NCBI GenBank assembly: GCA_900618795.1
Contig: UYJD01000001.1
Location: forward strand, 62,001-126,000
Direction of reading: 5' to 3'
Origin: Cyanodermella asteris
Taxonomy: Eukaryota > Ascomycota > Lecanoromycetes > Ostropales > Stictidaceae
DNA length: 64,000 nucleotides
The position numbers were made by a program, and so were the translations under genes. The notes below the pieces were generated by a model that searched no databases, had not been told where the DNA came from, and saw nothing but the letters and a program-made list of their open reading frames with translations. This document shows positions 1-10,531 of this stretch, piece after piece (the stretch's first letter is position 1; every line of letters starts with the position of its first letter).

Positions 1-179
1 CACAAAGCTCGACCATTTCAAATTGGGAATGCACTGTCAGTACAGCCATGTCCATGAAGAACATGCGCGTCCTTGAAGATCTCGCGCGAGGCCCGGGTGT
101 TCCTGATGTTTTGTTTGAATTCACCCTCTTGCAGATATTCTTGGTGCGCAAAGGGATTCATGGTGGTCGACCATGCCGG

Positions 180-1320
180 CAATATCGCCATGGTCACTTA
201 GCCCGATTCTGAATACCTTCAAGTTGTTCCGCAACAGGACTTTGCAGGATTGTAAGTCAACCCGGGCGCGTATCGCGGCGAGTTCAAGGAGATTAGCAGA
301 GAGAGCGAAGGGCTTGAAAAGGTCGTTCCACCATCAGATCGCGACGCTGGAAAAGAGGCACCGGTTTCGAAGCACATCATCATCAACGTTCCAGCTTCTC
401 TGAACCGAAGAGGAAGGAGAGTGCTGGTTGCCGTCATCAATCGAACCAGCAACTCTATCCGGTGGCCTTCGTGGACAGAGGAGGGATCCTCAATGACGTC
501 CTGGTATCCGAAAATGGCACCCAGGGCGGCAAACTGAATCAACTGAACATCAGATTGCCTCTGGATAATTCGCCCTCGATATTCCTGTTTCCTGCATACT
601 TCAATGCGTCAATACTGTTTGCTGCTGGCGCCGATGGTTCAATCTCGCTGTATGAGTATAACACGCTGCCGAGACACTGGTCGAAATCCTCAACTTCTCC
701 GCTCGAAGGAGCATGGGCTTATGGGTGGGGGGGAGGTTTAGGCTATTACAGCGCAGTTTCGATCTTTACGGGAACGCCGAACGGTCGCATACGAGGCTGG
801 AAGCCAAAAGGCCCCGACGACACTTCATCAGAAGGCCACCCTCACTAGTTCGGACCAAGGCTGGCCGACGCGTCAACATTTGTCAATACGTCAATGGCAC
901 TTGGCCGAACGTATACCGGCGCATCTGACGAGGATACCAATGTGGGTCCCATACGGCTGTTCTTTGCGAATGCTGAAGGCAAGTTGGCGTCAAATCAATC
1001 CTTGGTACATGACTGGCTTCTGAGCCCGGCCGGTTTTGGACCTACGAGGCCTTGCCACGGAGTGTTTCAATCATGCAAGGAAGCGACCTGAGCATCATTC
1101 AGAACCCAGGCAGTGCCCTGGGTTATAATCTGGTAAGTGGTTCCCACTGGCCCGAGCACCTCCAAGCTGACACGCTCCGACGGATCTTCTACCAAGACCA
1201 TGGCAAGTTCCTGGCTTGGGATGCTCTCAACGATACTGACCACAGGTTGCGGAACTCTGGACAGCTCGTTTCCAATAGCACCGGCAGTTGGAACATGGTC
1301 TGGGACACGAGACACTGAAT
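180..1320 (+). pseudogene. Worn coding relic, possibly lectin-like beta-propeller
   Basis: Protein-like stretches lie on the plus strand in shifting frames. One at about 462-848 contains ILFAAGADGSISLYEYN, one at about 894-1091 contains IRLFFANAEGK, and one at about 1052-1316 contains LRRIFYQDHGKFLAWD. The recurring 'hydrophobic-FF/FYQD-x-x-G-K' pattern resembles the blades of fungal fucose-lectin-like propellers, but this is only a resemblance and I cannot name the family firmly. No single frame spans the region, no convincing splice sites join the pieces, and no good start is visible. I read it as a decayed gene, or less likely as a gene with several introns I failed to resolve. The first 180 bases show nothing I recognise. 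Confidence 0.3.
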
Positions 1321-1630
1321 TATGTAGTTGGAAACCTCATCACGCTCTGAAACAAGCTGAAACGCAAAGCTGCACAGGAGCAACCGCTAAAGAATGCGTT
1401 ACATGAGAGTCCCAGGCTGGCAAAAAAAGAAAGATGCACGACTGCGACAAATTGATTGGCTGATTGCGAGCAAATCAGATAATGCTGAATTCATGTAGCG
1501 ATGCGGCCAGCGACCAGCGGCCAACAGAGGGCGGTGCAGTAAGCAGCGCAACTTCAAAAAGAGATATCGTACATATTGCGAAGGCATCAAACCCCGCCAG
1601 ATCATACAAGCCAGGCCAGCTAGAGAATAA

Positions 1631-3388
1631 TCATACAGCTTTTCTCGGTATCATCTTCCCCCAAACCTTTTCGTGCGCCTGCGATATCAGGTCGTCCAGC
1701 CCCTCCGAGGTGCGGCTGTACACCTCGGCATCATCGTCGATTAGCAAATGCAGGTCCTCGCTCTCCGGTTTCAGCCTTATGCCGTTGCCCGCTTTGGGAT
1801 AGGGCAAGATGTCCTCGTCGTCGTTTCCTTTCCTGATTTTCCCGGTTACGCGATATGCGTCCTTTCCGAAGAGCTTAAGCGCCGGGTTCAGGCTGTAAGC
1901 GTGCAGGATCATGCTCACGAGCTCGTCCTTGTCCAGCCGTGACAGATAGTACTTCTTCTCGGCCAATGACAGCCCCGTACCTTCGGTCCTGACTTTGTTC
2001 GCGAGCCTCGACTTCTCCTCCCGATGCACCGTGCAGTCGGCGCAGAACCAGAGCGCTTCCGGAGCTGCGAGGACCGACTGTGGAACCGGGGGATCGTGAC
2101 AATACTGGTGCCAGCCCTTGTTGCATTCGTCGCAAAAGACTATTGCATTTGACGCAGGACTGTGGCCGCGGAAGCAATTCCTACACACTGCCTGAGCGCC
2201 AGGTGTTTTGAGAAGCTGTGCTGCGCCACCGCGGCCGCCGCGACTGCCCGGTCCACCCCTGCCGCGCCCCCTGCCTCCTCTCCCTCGTCCGCGACCCCGT
2301 CCTGACATGTAGTGAGGCGTCAGCCCGCCCCGACTTGCAGGTGTCGCGGGAGTGGTTGGTACGCTTTCTGCTTTGTCCTCTTCGTCCTCGTAGTCTTCGT
2401 CTTCGATCTTGATCGTCGGAGCGCTGGTCTGGGCTTGTATGATCTTCCGCCCGGAGCTTGTAACGGCGAGGGGTGTAAAATTCTCGCTCGCATCGGAATC
2501 CTCGTCAAAGTCCAGCTCCTCGTCGTCGTCGTCGTCGTCCACACTTCGTTTTCGCTTTCCGCTGCCAGCTAGAGCTCCGCGAACGCCGCGGCCACCCCTG
2601 GACCCACGTCCACGGCCTCGGCTACCTCTCGGTCTACCTCCACGGCCGCGCCCTCGTCGGATTGGAGGCGTATCCAATATCACGTTAACATCGTCCATCG
2701 GAGCGGGTGCTGTATCAGCATTCGAAGTCGTGTCCAAATTGACTATCACATCGTGAGTCGGCAACGCAGAGCCTCTCCCTCGTCCTCTGCCTCGCCCTCG
2801 ACCACGGCCCCGGCCGGACGTGGGAGGCTGGCTTGTCGAATTCGATACAGCAAAATGAGCGTCGAGACCGTTTTGCCAAGAATTCGGGATTGGACTTGTT
2901 GGTTCAGGCTTGGCTCCAGTCTTTGCACGAATTTGCGCGATGATATCTGAAACTTCGGCGGAAAAAGCCGGGCGTTCTTCACTGTTTTCGACAATGGGAC
3001 TACCAGCCGAAACAGGGTGCCGAACTTGAGGGGAGTCGGCCTGCATTCTGTCCCAATTCGGATTTGTCGCTTGATTCTGAGATAAACCCGGTATTTCTTT
3101 CAACGGTTCTTTATATTTTGTGGTCGGCGACTTAGGCGACGACGGAAGCGAAGTCAACGGCGAGCTGTCACGAGGTTTATTCAAAACAGCGCTAGTAGAA
3201 GCTATCAGTTTGCCGGGTACGGAGGTTGGTGGTGGTTCATTGCTGCTGCCAGAGTGCAGTCCCGAAGCATCACGGATGTGATGATTGCCATTGACTCGGT
3301 CGGCTGAATCCATGGACGTGCGCCTGGTGGTGTAGAAAGAATGAAACAGGTGGCCTGACTCGCTTTCTGAGTCGAGATTATTGCCCAT
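1631..3388 (-). CDS. PHD-finger, RG-rich chromatin protein
   Basis: A single-exon gene of 585 residues. A canonical PHD zinc finger lies at about residues 400-450, with the Cys4-His-Cys3 pattern in CRNC, FCDEC, WHQYCHDP and WFCADC. PHD fingers usually read histone H3 tails, so a nuclear chromatin role is inferred. Before it are three arginine-glycine-rich tracts (SGRGRGRG type), which can bind RNA or be arginine-methylated, and a strongly acidic patch (DDDDDDEELDFDED) coded by a GTC/GAC repeat near 2520-2540. The C-terminus (KKYYLSRLDKDELVSMILHA) looks folded and helical. The first ATG at 3388 was taken; a second in-frame Met at residue 26 is possible. I cannot assign it to a named complex. 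Confidence 0.8.
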   Translation of the reverse strand: MGNNLDSESESGHLFHSFYTTRRTSMDSADRVNGNHHIRDASGLHSGSSNEPPPTSVPGKLIASTSAVLNKPRDSSPLTSLPSSPKSPTTKYKEPLKEIPGLSQNQATNPNWDRMQADSPQVRHPVSAGSPIVENSEERPAFSAEVSDIIAQIRAKTGAKPEPTSPIPNSWQNGLDAHFAVSNSTSQPPTSGRGRGRGRGRGRGRGSALPTHDVIVNLDTTSNADTAPAPMDDVNVILDTPPIRRGRGRGGRPRGSRGRGRGSRGGRGVRGALAGSGKRKRSVDDDDDDEELDFDEDSDASENFTPLAVTSSGRKIIQAQTSAPTIKIEDEDYEDEEDKAESVPTTPATPASRGGLTPHYMSGRGRGRGRGGRGRGRGGPGSRGGRGGAAQLLKTPGAQAVCRNCFRGHSPASNAIVFCDECNKGWHQYCHDPPVPQSVLAAPEALWFCADCTVHREEKSRLANKVRTEGTGLSLAEKKYYLSRLDKDELVSMILHAYSLNPALKLFGKDAYRVTGKIRKGNDDEDILPYPKAGNGIRLKPESEDLHLLIDDDAEVYSRTSEGLDDLISQAHEKVWGKMIPRKAV

Positions 3389-3963
3389 GTGAGTTCGGTC
3401 CGCTCGTGATGTGATTAGTCAGCAAGACGCTGACTTTGATGCACCTTTCCGCCTCTCAGGGGCCCGAGCTATTCCTGTCTCGCGATTACACAGCCTCAGA
3501 TCGTTTGCATTGATGCGATATATGATTCCAGCGTGGGGATGTCTGCTGCAGGGGGATAAGATCGATGCATCCGGGTCATGTACCTACTGCTGCTCAGCCA
3601 GTCGGTTTTGGGGCAATCGCGATGTTTGTTGACGTGAACCTCGCCTGCTCATCGCCAGCTCGTACTCGATTGCGTTCCTATACCGCATAGGTACCTACGT
3701 GTAGCGAATTGGCGTCGTCGACGTGTCAGTGGCCAGTCTGTGCTGAGTGCCTTTTGTCATCGTTTGGCGTTGGATATGTTTCGGTGCTGTGGAGTTCTGG
3801 TCACGCGCCCTTCTATAAGGACCAATTTCCGCGCTGTGCTACGACGTCGCTGGCTTCGAGACAAGAAACAGATGGACTACAGCGGTACAAGCAGTCATGC
3901 GATGTGCAACATACAAAGCATCACTACCAGTCTTGTCCGAATGTTGATTTCCCAAGCTCACAG
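3389..3963. other. Intergenic, no gene seen
   Basis: This is the probable promoter of the PHD-finger gene on the minus strand. Only short unrelated open frames are present. A CCA/CCG/CCT trinucleotide microsatellite starts just beyond, at 3990-4026, and falls inside the tail of the cupin relic. Confidence 0.5.
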
Positions 3964-4615
3964 TTAGTTAAGCCAAGGACAATACTTCTTCACCACCACC
4001 GCCACCACCACCACCTCCTCCTCCCAACCCATCCAACCGACAACAGCTGTCATGCTATTAGCGAAATAGTTGAACGCTGCTCCTTTGATGCCAGGAAAGC
4101 GACAATCCGACAGCTTCACGAACGTCGCTGCATGCAAAGGACTACTGAAACTTCCATCTGCCTTCCCAAGCCCACCATTGGCTAATCCAAAGAACATTTC
4201 CAGAGCCTGCTCCAAGCCCCGCTGTCCATTTCTGAACTCTGCTACGAATTCGACCAGCTGTGATGATTCGTTTGTGAATCTGTGCACGTTGCTATCTCAA
4301 ACAGGATCGACTCGCCTGGTGAAATATGATTCGTCTTTCCGTTGAGCTCGACGAGGAAAGAGTCCTGTATAGCGGTGAACCTGGGATGTTGAGTCAGCTT
4401 GAAAGCTCGCGCCGTTGTGTGGAAAGGCCCATGTACCGCTCAGTGTACGAAGCATGGTGGTGCGGTGGTGGTCCTCCTCCAGGCTCACAGACGATGTTGC
4501 ATCGCGTATACTCACCTCCTGCTTTGTGACTGAACTCGGTGAAAGTGATGCGCTCGCCATTGAGTTTGCTGTTGATGGTCCGGCGAGGATCGTCCTTTGC
4601 GAGTTCGCTGGCCAT
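3964..4615 (-). pseudogene. Decayed cupin-domain protein
   Basis: The minus strand holds a cupin protein split over frames. The first part, from ATG at 4615, runs MASELAKDDPRRTINSKLNG and reaches EPGGGPPPHHHASYTERY, which matches the metal-binding cupin motif 1 (G-x5-HxH-x3,4-E). It soon meets a stop. The middle (DSFLVELNGKTNHISPGES, cupin motif between strands) is in another frame. The end (VHRFTNESSQLVEFVAEFRN, then a C-terminal helix region FFGLANGGLGKADG) lies in a third. No introns fit between the pieces, so at least two frameshifts are needed. A valine run near the C-terminus comes from the microsatellite at 3990-4026. In intact relatives these are small cupins of unknown substrate. It is probably a dead gene; sequencing error is the alternative. 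Confidence 0.7.
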
Positions 4616-5705
4616 TGTCTGTCACCGAGCAGCCTGGTCGAAAAGCGCCAAACAGGGGGCTCGTGAGGAATCGCAGCCCAATGCGAAACGGTTATAAGTT
4701 GCGAGAGATTGTGACTCAGCTGTAATATGCCGAGCACGCATCTTCTTCAGCTGCGATGACGGCTTTTCTCCTTGTCGTAGATTGGAAGAGTTGCCGCCAC
4801 CAATGTCTCAGCTCAGCCAGCTCATCCGGCTGTCTCACTTGATGCAACATTCCGTGCCACAGGTTCTGGTTACTTACCTCAAAACCTCGCCGAAATACTG
4901 CCATATGCCCATTTCCTGTCATCATCGTATTCATCGCATACATGGTAAGAAGACTTGTCACGATGCTGCAAAAGATGACCAGCTGCTGAGAGCCTGGCTG
5001 AGTTGCCAGGCAGATGTTAGGGTACGACCAGGTTTATGAAAGCTTAAAAGGGCGCCAAAAGATAGCGGGGATGCGTCTTCGATATTTCTCTCTTTGCGTT
5101 TCTTCCAACAACATTTGAGCGCCAGACAGCCCCGCAGTCGATTTTGGTGCAAGATATTACCCGTTGGTACTTGTAAAGAGTGGTAGGGCATTGATTCACG
5201 ATTAACGGTACAACCAGGAAAATCCCGAGCGCATCCTGATAGGGGCAAGCGCCGACGCCTTCCAACAGTCTGTTTGCCACTGCAAAGATTCGCGAAATGC
5301 AAGAGCTGTACCATTGATATAAACAGCTTGTCATCCGACTCACAACTTCTGGAGGTTTTAGCTGCGGTGATCGCCTCTTGGGCAAGATTGCCGGCTTTGA
5401 TCTGTCTTGACGTTGGCGAGGCGCTGAATAGGTAACCTGAATTTCCCGGTCTACGGGCGTTCCATGTAAAGAATACCTTGGAATTCTCTTTCTTCCGTGC
5501 TTTTCGCGTCCTTTTCAGTGTCAAAATGACGCGTCGGCGGGCGGTGCTCAATGAGGTCTCTGGTGCATACCAGCAACCTTACTACCAGCAGCTCGAAAAA
5601 GGTCACGCACAAAAACCAAATTGCAATCCCAGCATCATCGCTGTCATTCGCATCTCAGACTCATCAACACCATCTCCATAATCGTCCCCATACGAGGATA
5701 TCAAA
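4616..5705. other. Intergenic, no supported gene
   Basis: A minus-strand open frame at 4958-5551 has no recognisable domain, an odd composition and no signal peptide, and I do not support it as a gene. The last 150 bases before 5706 are rich in C, T and A and fit a fungal promoter and 5' leader for the secreted protein that follows. Confidence 0.45.
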
Positions 5706-6207
5706 ATGTCTCTCTCCAAAGCTCTCTTGTTACTAGCCCTCCTTCCAGCTTTCATCTCAGCAGCCAACACCACCGACCCAATTCCACGAGGTTACGCAGA
5801 CGGAACAGAAGCGACCCTCCTCTGCAACTGCGACGACGGCAACGGCAACAAGGATTCCCGTATGCTCTACTTTACCGACATCACCCCGGGCTTCCCGACG
5901 TACACGGCGTTCGTGCGCCACAACCACGTCGCCTGGGAGGGTGAGGAATGGACCGGCGTCTTCAAGACTGGTGTCAGGTTTACTAGCGACATACGCTGGG
6001 GAAAACACGGCGCGAACGAGTTTTCTGGCACGGGGACAGACACGCTCGGGCGGAATCATGATTGTTATAGAGATCACCCCGATATGAGGCCGTGGAAGGA
6101 TCGGTCGGGGACTTACTGTCAGAGTATATATCACTGTTTTGTGGTGAGTTTTTTGATGGGCGGCTTGAACTGTGGTTGGTTGCTGACTTGCTCGTCAGGC
6201 GAAATGA
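5706..6207 (+). CDS. Small secreted cysteine-containing protein
   Basis: A two-exon gene of about 148 residues. The protein opens with a clear signal peptide (MSLSKALLLLALLPAFISA) and continues with CNCDDGNGNKDSRMLYFTD and a C-terminal CYRDHPDMRPW...GTYCQSIYHCF region, giving about six cysteines. I place an intron at 6144-6198 (GTGAGT...TCAG), after which only Ala-Lys-stop follow. Reading through the intron instead would give a longer, less protein-like tail ending at 6269. It has no catalytic motif I know. Small secreted cysteine-bearing proteins of this type are common in plant-associated and saprotrophic ascomycetes; an effector role is speculation. The start is fixed by the signal peptide. 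Confidence 0.7.
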
Positions 6208-6504
6208 GCTGGCGAAGCGCGAACGGGTCTAACGACGGTAGAAGTCAAAGCACACGGCGAGAAGGGTGACAAGGTAGTCGGATGAAGACAAATGCAAGGC
6301 TATCTAACTGGGTTGTTACTAATACAAATGAAGAAGTTGGAAATGTCTGCTCATCGCCGGCACACTTCTAACCTCGAGACCTGTCCGCAAACAGATGTGC
6401 AAGCCTCTTACGAAACCATCGCTATGCTTCAACCCTGACCAACTTGCCTGTGATCAATACTGCGCTTGTCCTTTGGCTCGCAAGCTTCTCTGCGCTTCCT
6501 GCTT

Positions 6505-7860
6505 CTACTTCTTGTACCCCGGATATTGATTATAGAGACTGAAATCGACATGCGCAATCTGCGGACACCCATACGTGCTCAGGAGACCCTGAATATGATC
6601 AAGCAACGGCACTACAGCTTTCATGGGATCCAAAAGCTGACTGCCAAGGATATCCGGCCCCTCAGCTTTGACGATCTGGAGCGCAAAGCAAAGCAAGTTG
6701 TTCCCCTTGGTCAACTCGTTCGCATTGAAGACGCCTCCCGTGAGGTTAGCTATATCGATGCCCTGGAACGTATCCGGTCCATTGGTATTGCCGCCAATGC
6801 TCAGCAGACGGGGATGCTTCAGGCCGTGCTCAAGGACATCCAGCAGGAACGACACATTACCGAAATCGTTAAACGGACGCCGCTACCAATTCTCCGGAAT
6901 CCGCTCGTGCCCGTTCGTGTACTTGAACCTGCCACTCGACCCACTAATGCCGAAGAAAGCCTTCAAGATATCGCGTTAGAGATCTGTCCGGAAACGTGTC
7001 GGAGTGGTTCGACATCATTTGGCAGGGAAAAGAGTTGCCTGTGGGAGTTACGATTGTGCCGGCAAAGTGAGCGTAGAAGAAATGCGGGTTGGTGTGGATC
7101 GAGTCCTCGAAGCGACTGTAGTGAAAATCGGCGAGGTTGGTGTATTGTGTCGCCCGAGGCACGTTCTCTATCAGGGCATCGTGAAATTGCTGGAAGAATT
7201 TTGGTTGGCTGTCGAAGTTGTTGCCGTAGACGTATAGATCGCTTCGGGTGGTGGAACCGTCCGATTCGTATTTGTTGTGCGATCCGCTGCAAAGCGCTGG
7301 TTAGCTTGAGGAAATATTGCTAAGGCTTCGTCTGCAAAGATTCACGTCAGGCCTTGAGGTTTTCCGAGGATCCCGAGGCCCCCGAGGATGTTGCCTGACA
7401 GACCCGGAGGCGGTGGACCACCGATCGAGTATCCCGGACTCAAAGACAACGGGTTTCCATCAAAGGCTGTCCCATACACGTCCAGGAGCGTGCTGAGGTC
7501 GACAGCCATACCAAAGACATCTTCTGTGGCCTGGATGTAGTCATTTACACCAGCAACACCATTACGAGGTAGACAGCCATGGTTGGCCAAGGCATTCAGA
7601 CCCGGACATGGCCCTCTCTGGTCTCCGGCCGCGAAGTCGGGAGTTTCGAACTCGTGGATCCCACTCGTCGAGATGAGCTGTTTTTGGCGTCGAAGGGAGG
7701 CGTACGCTTCGCCTGGGCACGACACAGAACTTCGATGTCTCTAAGAGTTGTTACTCGTGCGAGGTTTTCGAATTCGGCTAAGGCAGCTGCTGGGAGAGCT
7801 ATTGCCGGGATTGCCAGGAGAAGTGCTGGGGCTAGTTGTTTGAGCAGTATTGTGACTGGA
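6505..7860 (-). pseudogene. Decayed heme-thiolate peroxidase (chloroperoxidase/peroxygenase family)
   Basis: The minus strand carries the parts of a secreted heme-thiolate peroxidase in order. There is a signal-peptide-like stretch (QLAPALLLAIPAIALPAAAL), then GPCPGLNALANHGCLPRNG with the proximal heme-ligand Cys of the PCP motif. An intron at 7287-7345 follows, then SHNKYESDGSTTRSDLYVYG, matching the E-x-D-x-S-x-x-R region, and a C-terminal half with RFKYTNGHERIPENW and GGVFNANELTKGNNLLCF. The family oxidises or halogenates organic compounds with peroxide. Here the gene is broken: there is no in-frame ATG before the signal peptide, a frame change follows the signal region, another falls near KAFFGIS, and there is a stop directly after ENW. 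A plus-strand open frame at 6466-7323 is its shadow. Confidence 0.8.
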
Positions 7861-9356
7861 GGTAGATTTCACAATTCCGGTGCCCCCGCTGGATGTTGTG
7901 CGCCGTCGAAAGGGAGCGCAGACCGTAGTGAAAGATGATAGACTTGCGCTTTCATATAGAACCATCGCCCCCAGATGGCGTCGCTTTCCAGAAGTCTGGA
8001 TCATTCTCGGGCAGCCTCATTCTTTGTCCAACAAATGGACGCGGCTCGTGGCCATATATATTTGCTCTGATCCGAACGAACGAAATTGATATCTCTCACC
8101 ACTCACTTGAATTGCGCGAGGCTGATTCATGAGCGTCCTCAGGCACAGCTGCGTTCCGTGCCTGAAAATGGTGTTGTGTCTTGCCTCACTTATGTGTTTC
8201 TTGTCCTGAAAACAATGAGAGGCTTGAGTATGGAGTGTTCGGGACCGCGGCTGCGACAATTCGATGTCAAGGAAACGCGTTTTGACCTGACGCTTTGGGG
8301 TTCTCGACCGTCTGTGCACAGTTTTTTCCCGTCCTCACGCCCTACCCACCGACTGAATAACGCAAAGTGCTGCCGGTTGCCTTAGAGGCACATTTCATGC
8401 ATTTAAGTGAGAATCAGTCAGTGTCTGGACTTCTGGAACATGACAACGTTCATCTGGAGCCGCAGTTATAGGAGTAGCCCCGAACAGTCGTAAGATCAGC
8501 TTCACAACAGCTCTTGAGTAGTATATGTCTCCCACGGACGTTTGCGCCTTACCGGCGTGGTGAGGATTTCCTATCCAAGCCATGCTATAGTTCATCCAGC
8601 GTATTCATACCAGGCTTGACATGCAGCCACCGATACAAACTTCACGCCCTCTCCCTAGGGTACACGCAATCTGGACTATCAGAATGCACACCACACGCTC
8701 AGACCAGGAACAGTAAAATAAGCTTAACGGCACTGTCTCTTCTCTTGATCTTCAGCCTGAAGCATTACTCGAACATCAGAATCTACCTCAAGAATGCAGT
8801 TTTGATGACACGATGCCCAATTGCACTGAGGCAAATGATGGACGGCGAGTTGCCCAAAGAGCAGGCCACAATGTGTAGCATCTTGACTCCGTCTCGAAGG
8901 CTGGGGTAGGCCGTTGCCGCAGGGCCTGAACTAGCAAGCGGCGCCGTTGTAAATTTGTGCTTGTGCAAGATCAAGACGTTCGGCAAAGCAAAAATTCTGT
9001 TTGATGAAGAGTCAGTCTAGCTGGGGTTTTTGACTGTTTAGAATGAGCGGCCTTCATGCCGACCGTGGGCAACATAGGAGCCTAAGAGGCATGGATCCCT
9101 CATAGTGCGCTGAATTGAGTCCGAGCCGGTCATGACAATAGTTTTGAAGAAAGCTCCGGTGGTCTGAACTCTGTGGAGATCATGATAAACAAAGCGTTGA
9201 TGACATCATCGACTAATGCCAAATATCAGCTGGCAATGATGTGCTATTCCAGGTGTCCGTACGGAATCGTAGAAGCACGGAGGTGAAGTGATGGTGAATA
9301 TAAAAGTACAGCTATATCATACATGTGATCCTGTAGGCGTCTTTGAGGATCACTTG
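7861..9356. other. Intergenic, no gene seen
   Basis: About 1.5 kb upstream of the peroxidase relic. Open frames such as 8514-8909 (plus) have no recognisable motif. No RNA gene or repeat was recognised. Confidence 0.45.
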
Positions 9357-9645
9357 AGCACCTTTTCGGTTAAGTACTCATCAAAGTTTCCGCCTAGTCC
9401 TTTCCTCAGCCCGCTCCAAGACGGTGGTCCGTAAAGTGTTGGTTCCCAAGGGCTGTTACCAGCATCTCTGTGACTGCCTCGAGGATAGGTGCAAGATCGC
9501 TTCCAAGCTCCTCGGGAGGCGAGTGCCACCTCTGACACTCTCGAGCCCACTTGTGCTGTTCACTTCAAAAGAAGTGCGGTCCGTCGTAACGCGGGTGCCA
9601 GGCAAGCCCGATATCCAACCTCACGCACAAAAGCACTGTAATGCC
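9357..9645 (-). other. Coding-like fragment of unknown family
   Basis: Two coherent peptide stretches lie on the minus strand just downstream of the recycling-factor gene. The first is KWARECQRWHSPPEELGSDL followed by APILEAVTEML. The second is GLGGNFDEYLTEKVLK with a stop at about 9357. They are in different frames. A GTAACA...AAAG stretch between them could be an intron, or they may be pieces of a dead gene. I do not recognise the family. The position suggests the 3' end of something lost, or a small unresolved gene. Confidence 0.2.
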
Positions 9646-10531
9646 TCATCCCTCCAGAGCCTTCTTCGCCTTTGTAAGAGTATCCTTGACAGCCTTGTTG
9701 GCCGCCTCAACGAGTTTCTCCATATTCTGCCGCGCCTTCCTCATGTCATCGGGCCGAACTTCTTTCGCCTTCTCCATGGCATTCATCTTCTTCTGCTGAG
9801 CTCCCCGAGCTTGTCTAATCGTGTGTAGCGTCTTTTCTCCGGCTGTGTCAGCCTCGGCGATGACTTGTTTCCGCGACTCGGCAGTCGGAGGTGGGATCGC
9901 GAGCTGCAGTTCGAGAGGGTTCTGAGGGTTGGTTGTCGGGTTTAGGGAGTAGGGAAAGTTCACGATGGCAGTGTTGATTGGTTTTACGTACTGTTCACGG
10001 TGTCAGTGGTGCTGGGTTCGACCTCGGGGTGTGATTCTGGGTTGCAGTTGTTCGTACATCTTGTTCGCCAACCATGATCACGATCTGCCGGCCACTTCGA
10101 GGTACCACTTGTGCTAGATCCCCTAGCTTCACCGACGATTTCGGGTCTTTCTTGTCTACTTGGACCCTCAAGTCTTCCAGCAACTCGTGATTGAAACGTC
10201 CTCCGGAGCGTAGCTTGGATAGATTCTCCTGCATCAGCGTCTGCGCTTTGGCAATCTCCGTCTGCATATGGCTGAAATCATTGGGATCCGGCCCGGCATC
10301 TTTGCTAGGCGGCGGACCAGACTCTTGCTTCCCTCCTTTCGTTTTCTTGTAGAGGACCGGAGAGCTGTGTATGCCGCGTACGGATATCGTGACTAGCGGC
10401 TGGATATTGTGACGGCATTGGCTTGGAGGCCACAGCGATCGCGATCGCCTTGGTGGCAAATTTGATTCCGTTCTGCACTGGAGAGCCCTGCAGATGCGAG
10501 CCCAGCTTGAAGCGTTTGGTCTGGGTGGCAT
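9646..10531 (-). CDS. RRF1: Mitochondrial ribosome recycling factor
   Basis: A two-exon gene of 272 residues, with exons 10531-10058 and 9990-9646 and a 67-nt GTACGA...ACAG intron. The N-terminus is basic and hydroxylated (arginine- and serine-rich, no acidic run), as expected of a mitochondrial targeting peptide, and ends near RGIHSSPVLYKK. The mature part is an RRF domain: helix HMQTEIAKAQTLMQENLSKL, then VQVDKKDPKSSVKLGDLAQV, SGRQIVIMVGEQD, and after the intron YVKPINTAIVNFPYSLNPTT and a long C-terminal helical hairpin rich in Lys/Glu. RRF works with mitochondrial EF-G to split post-termination ribosomes. Length and order match fungal mitochondrial RRFs. The neighbouring genes give no functional context. 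Confidence 0.88.

Noticed and set aside
4958-5551. 197-codon minus-strand frame
   Set aside because: No recognisable domain, no signal peptide, and irregular composition; probably chance.
6466-7323. 285-codon plus-strand frame
   Set aside because: It is the shadow of the peroxidase relic on the other strand.
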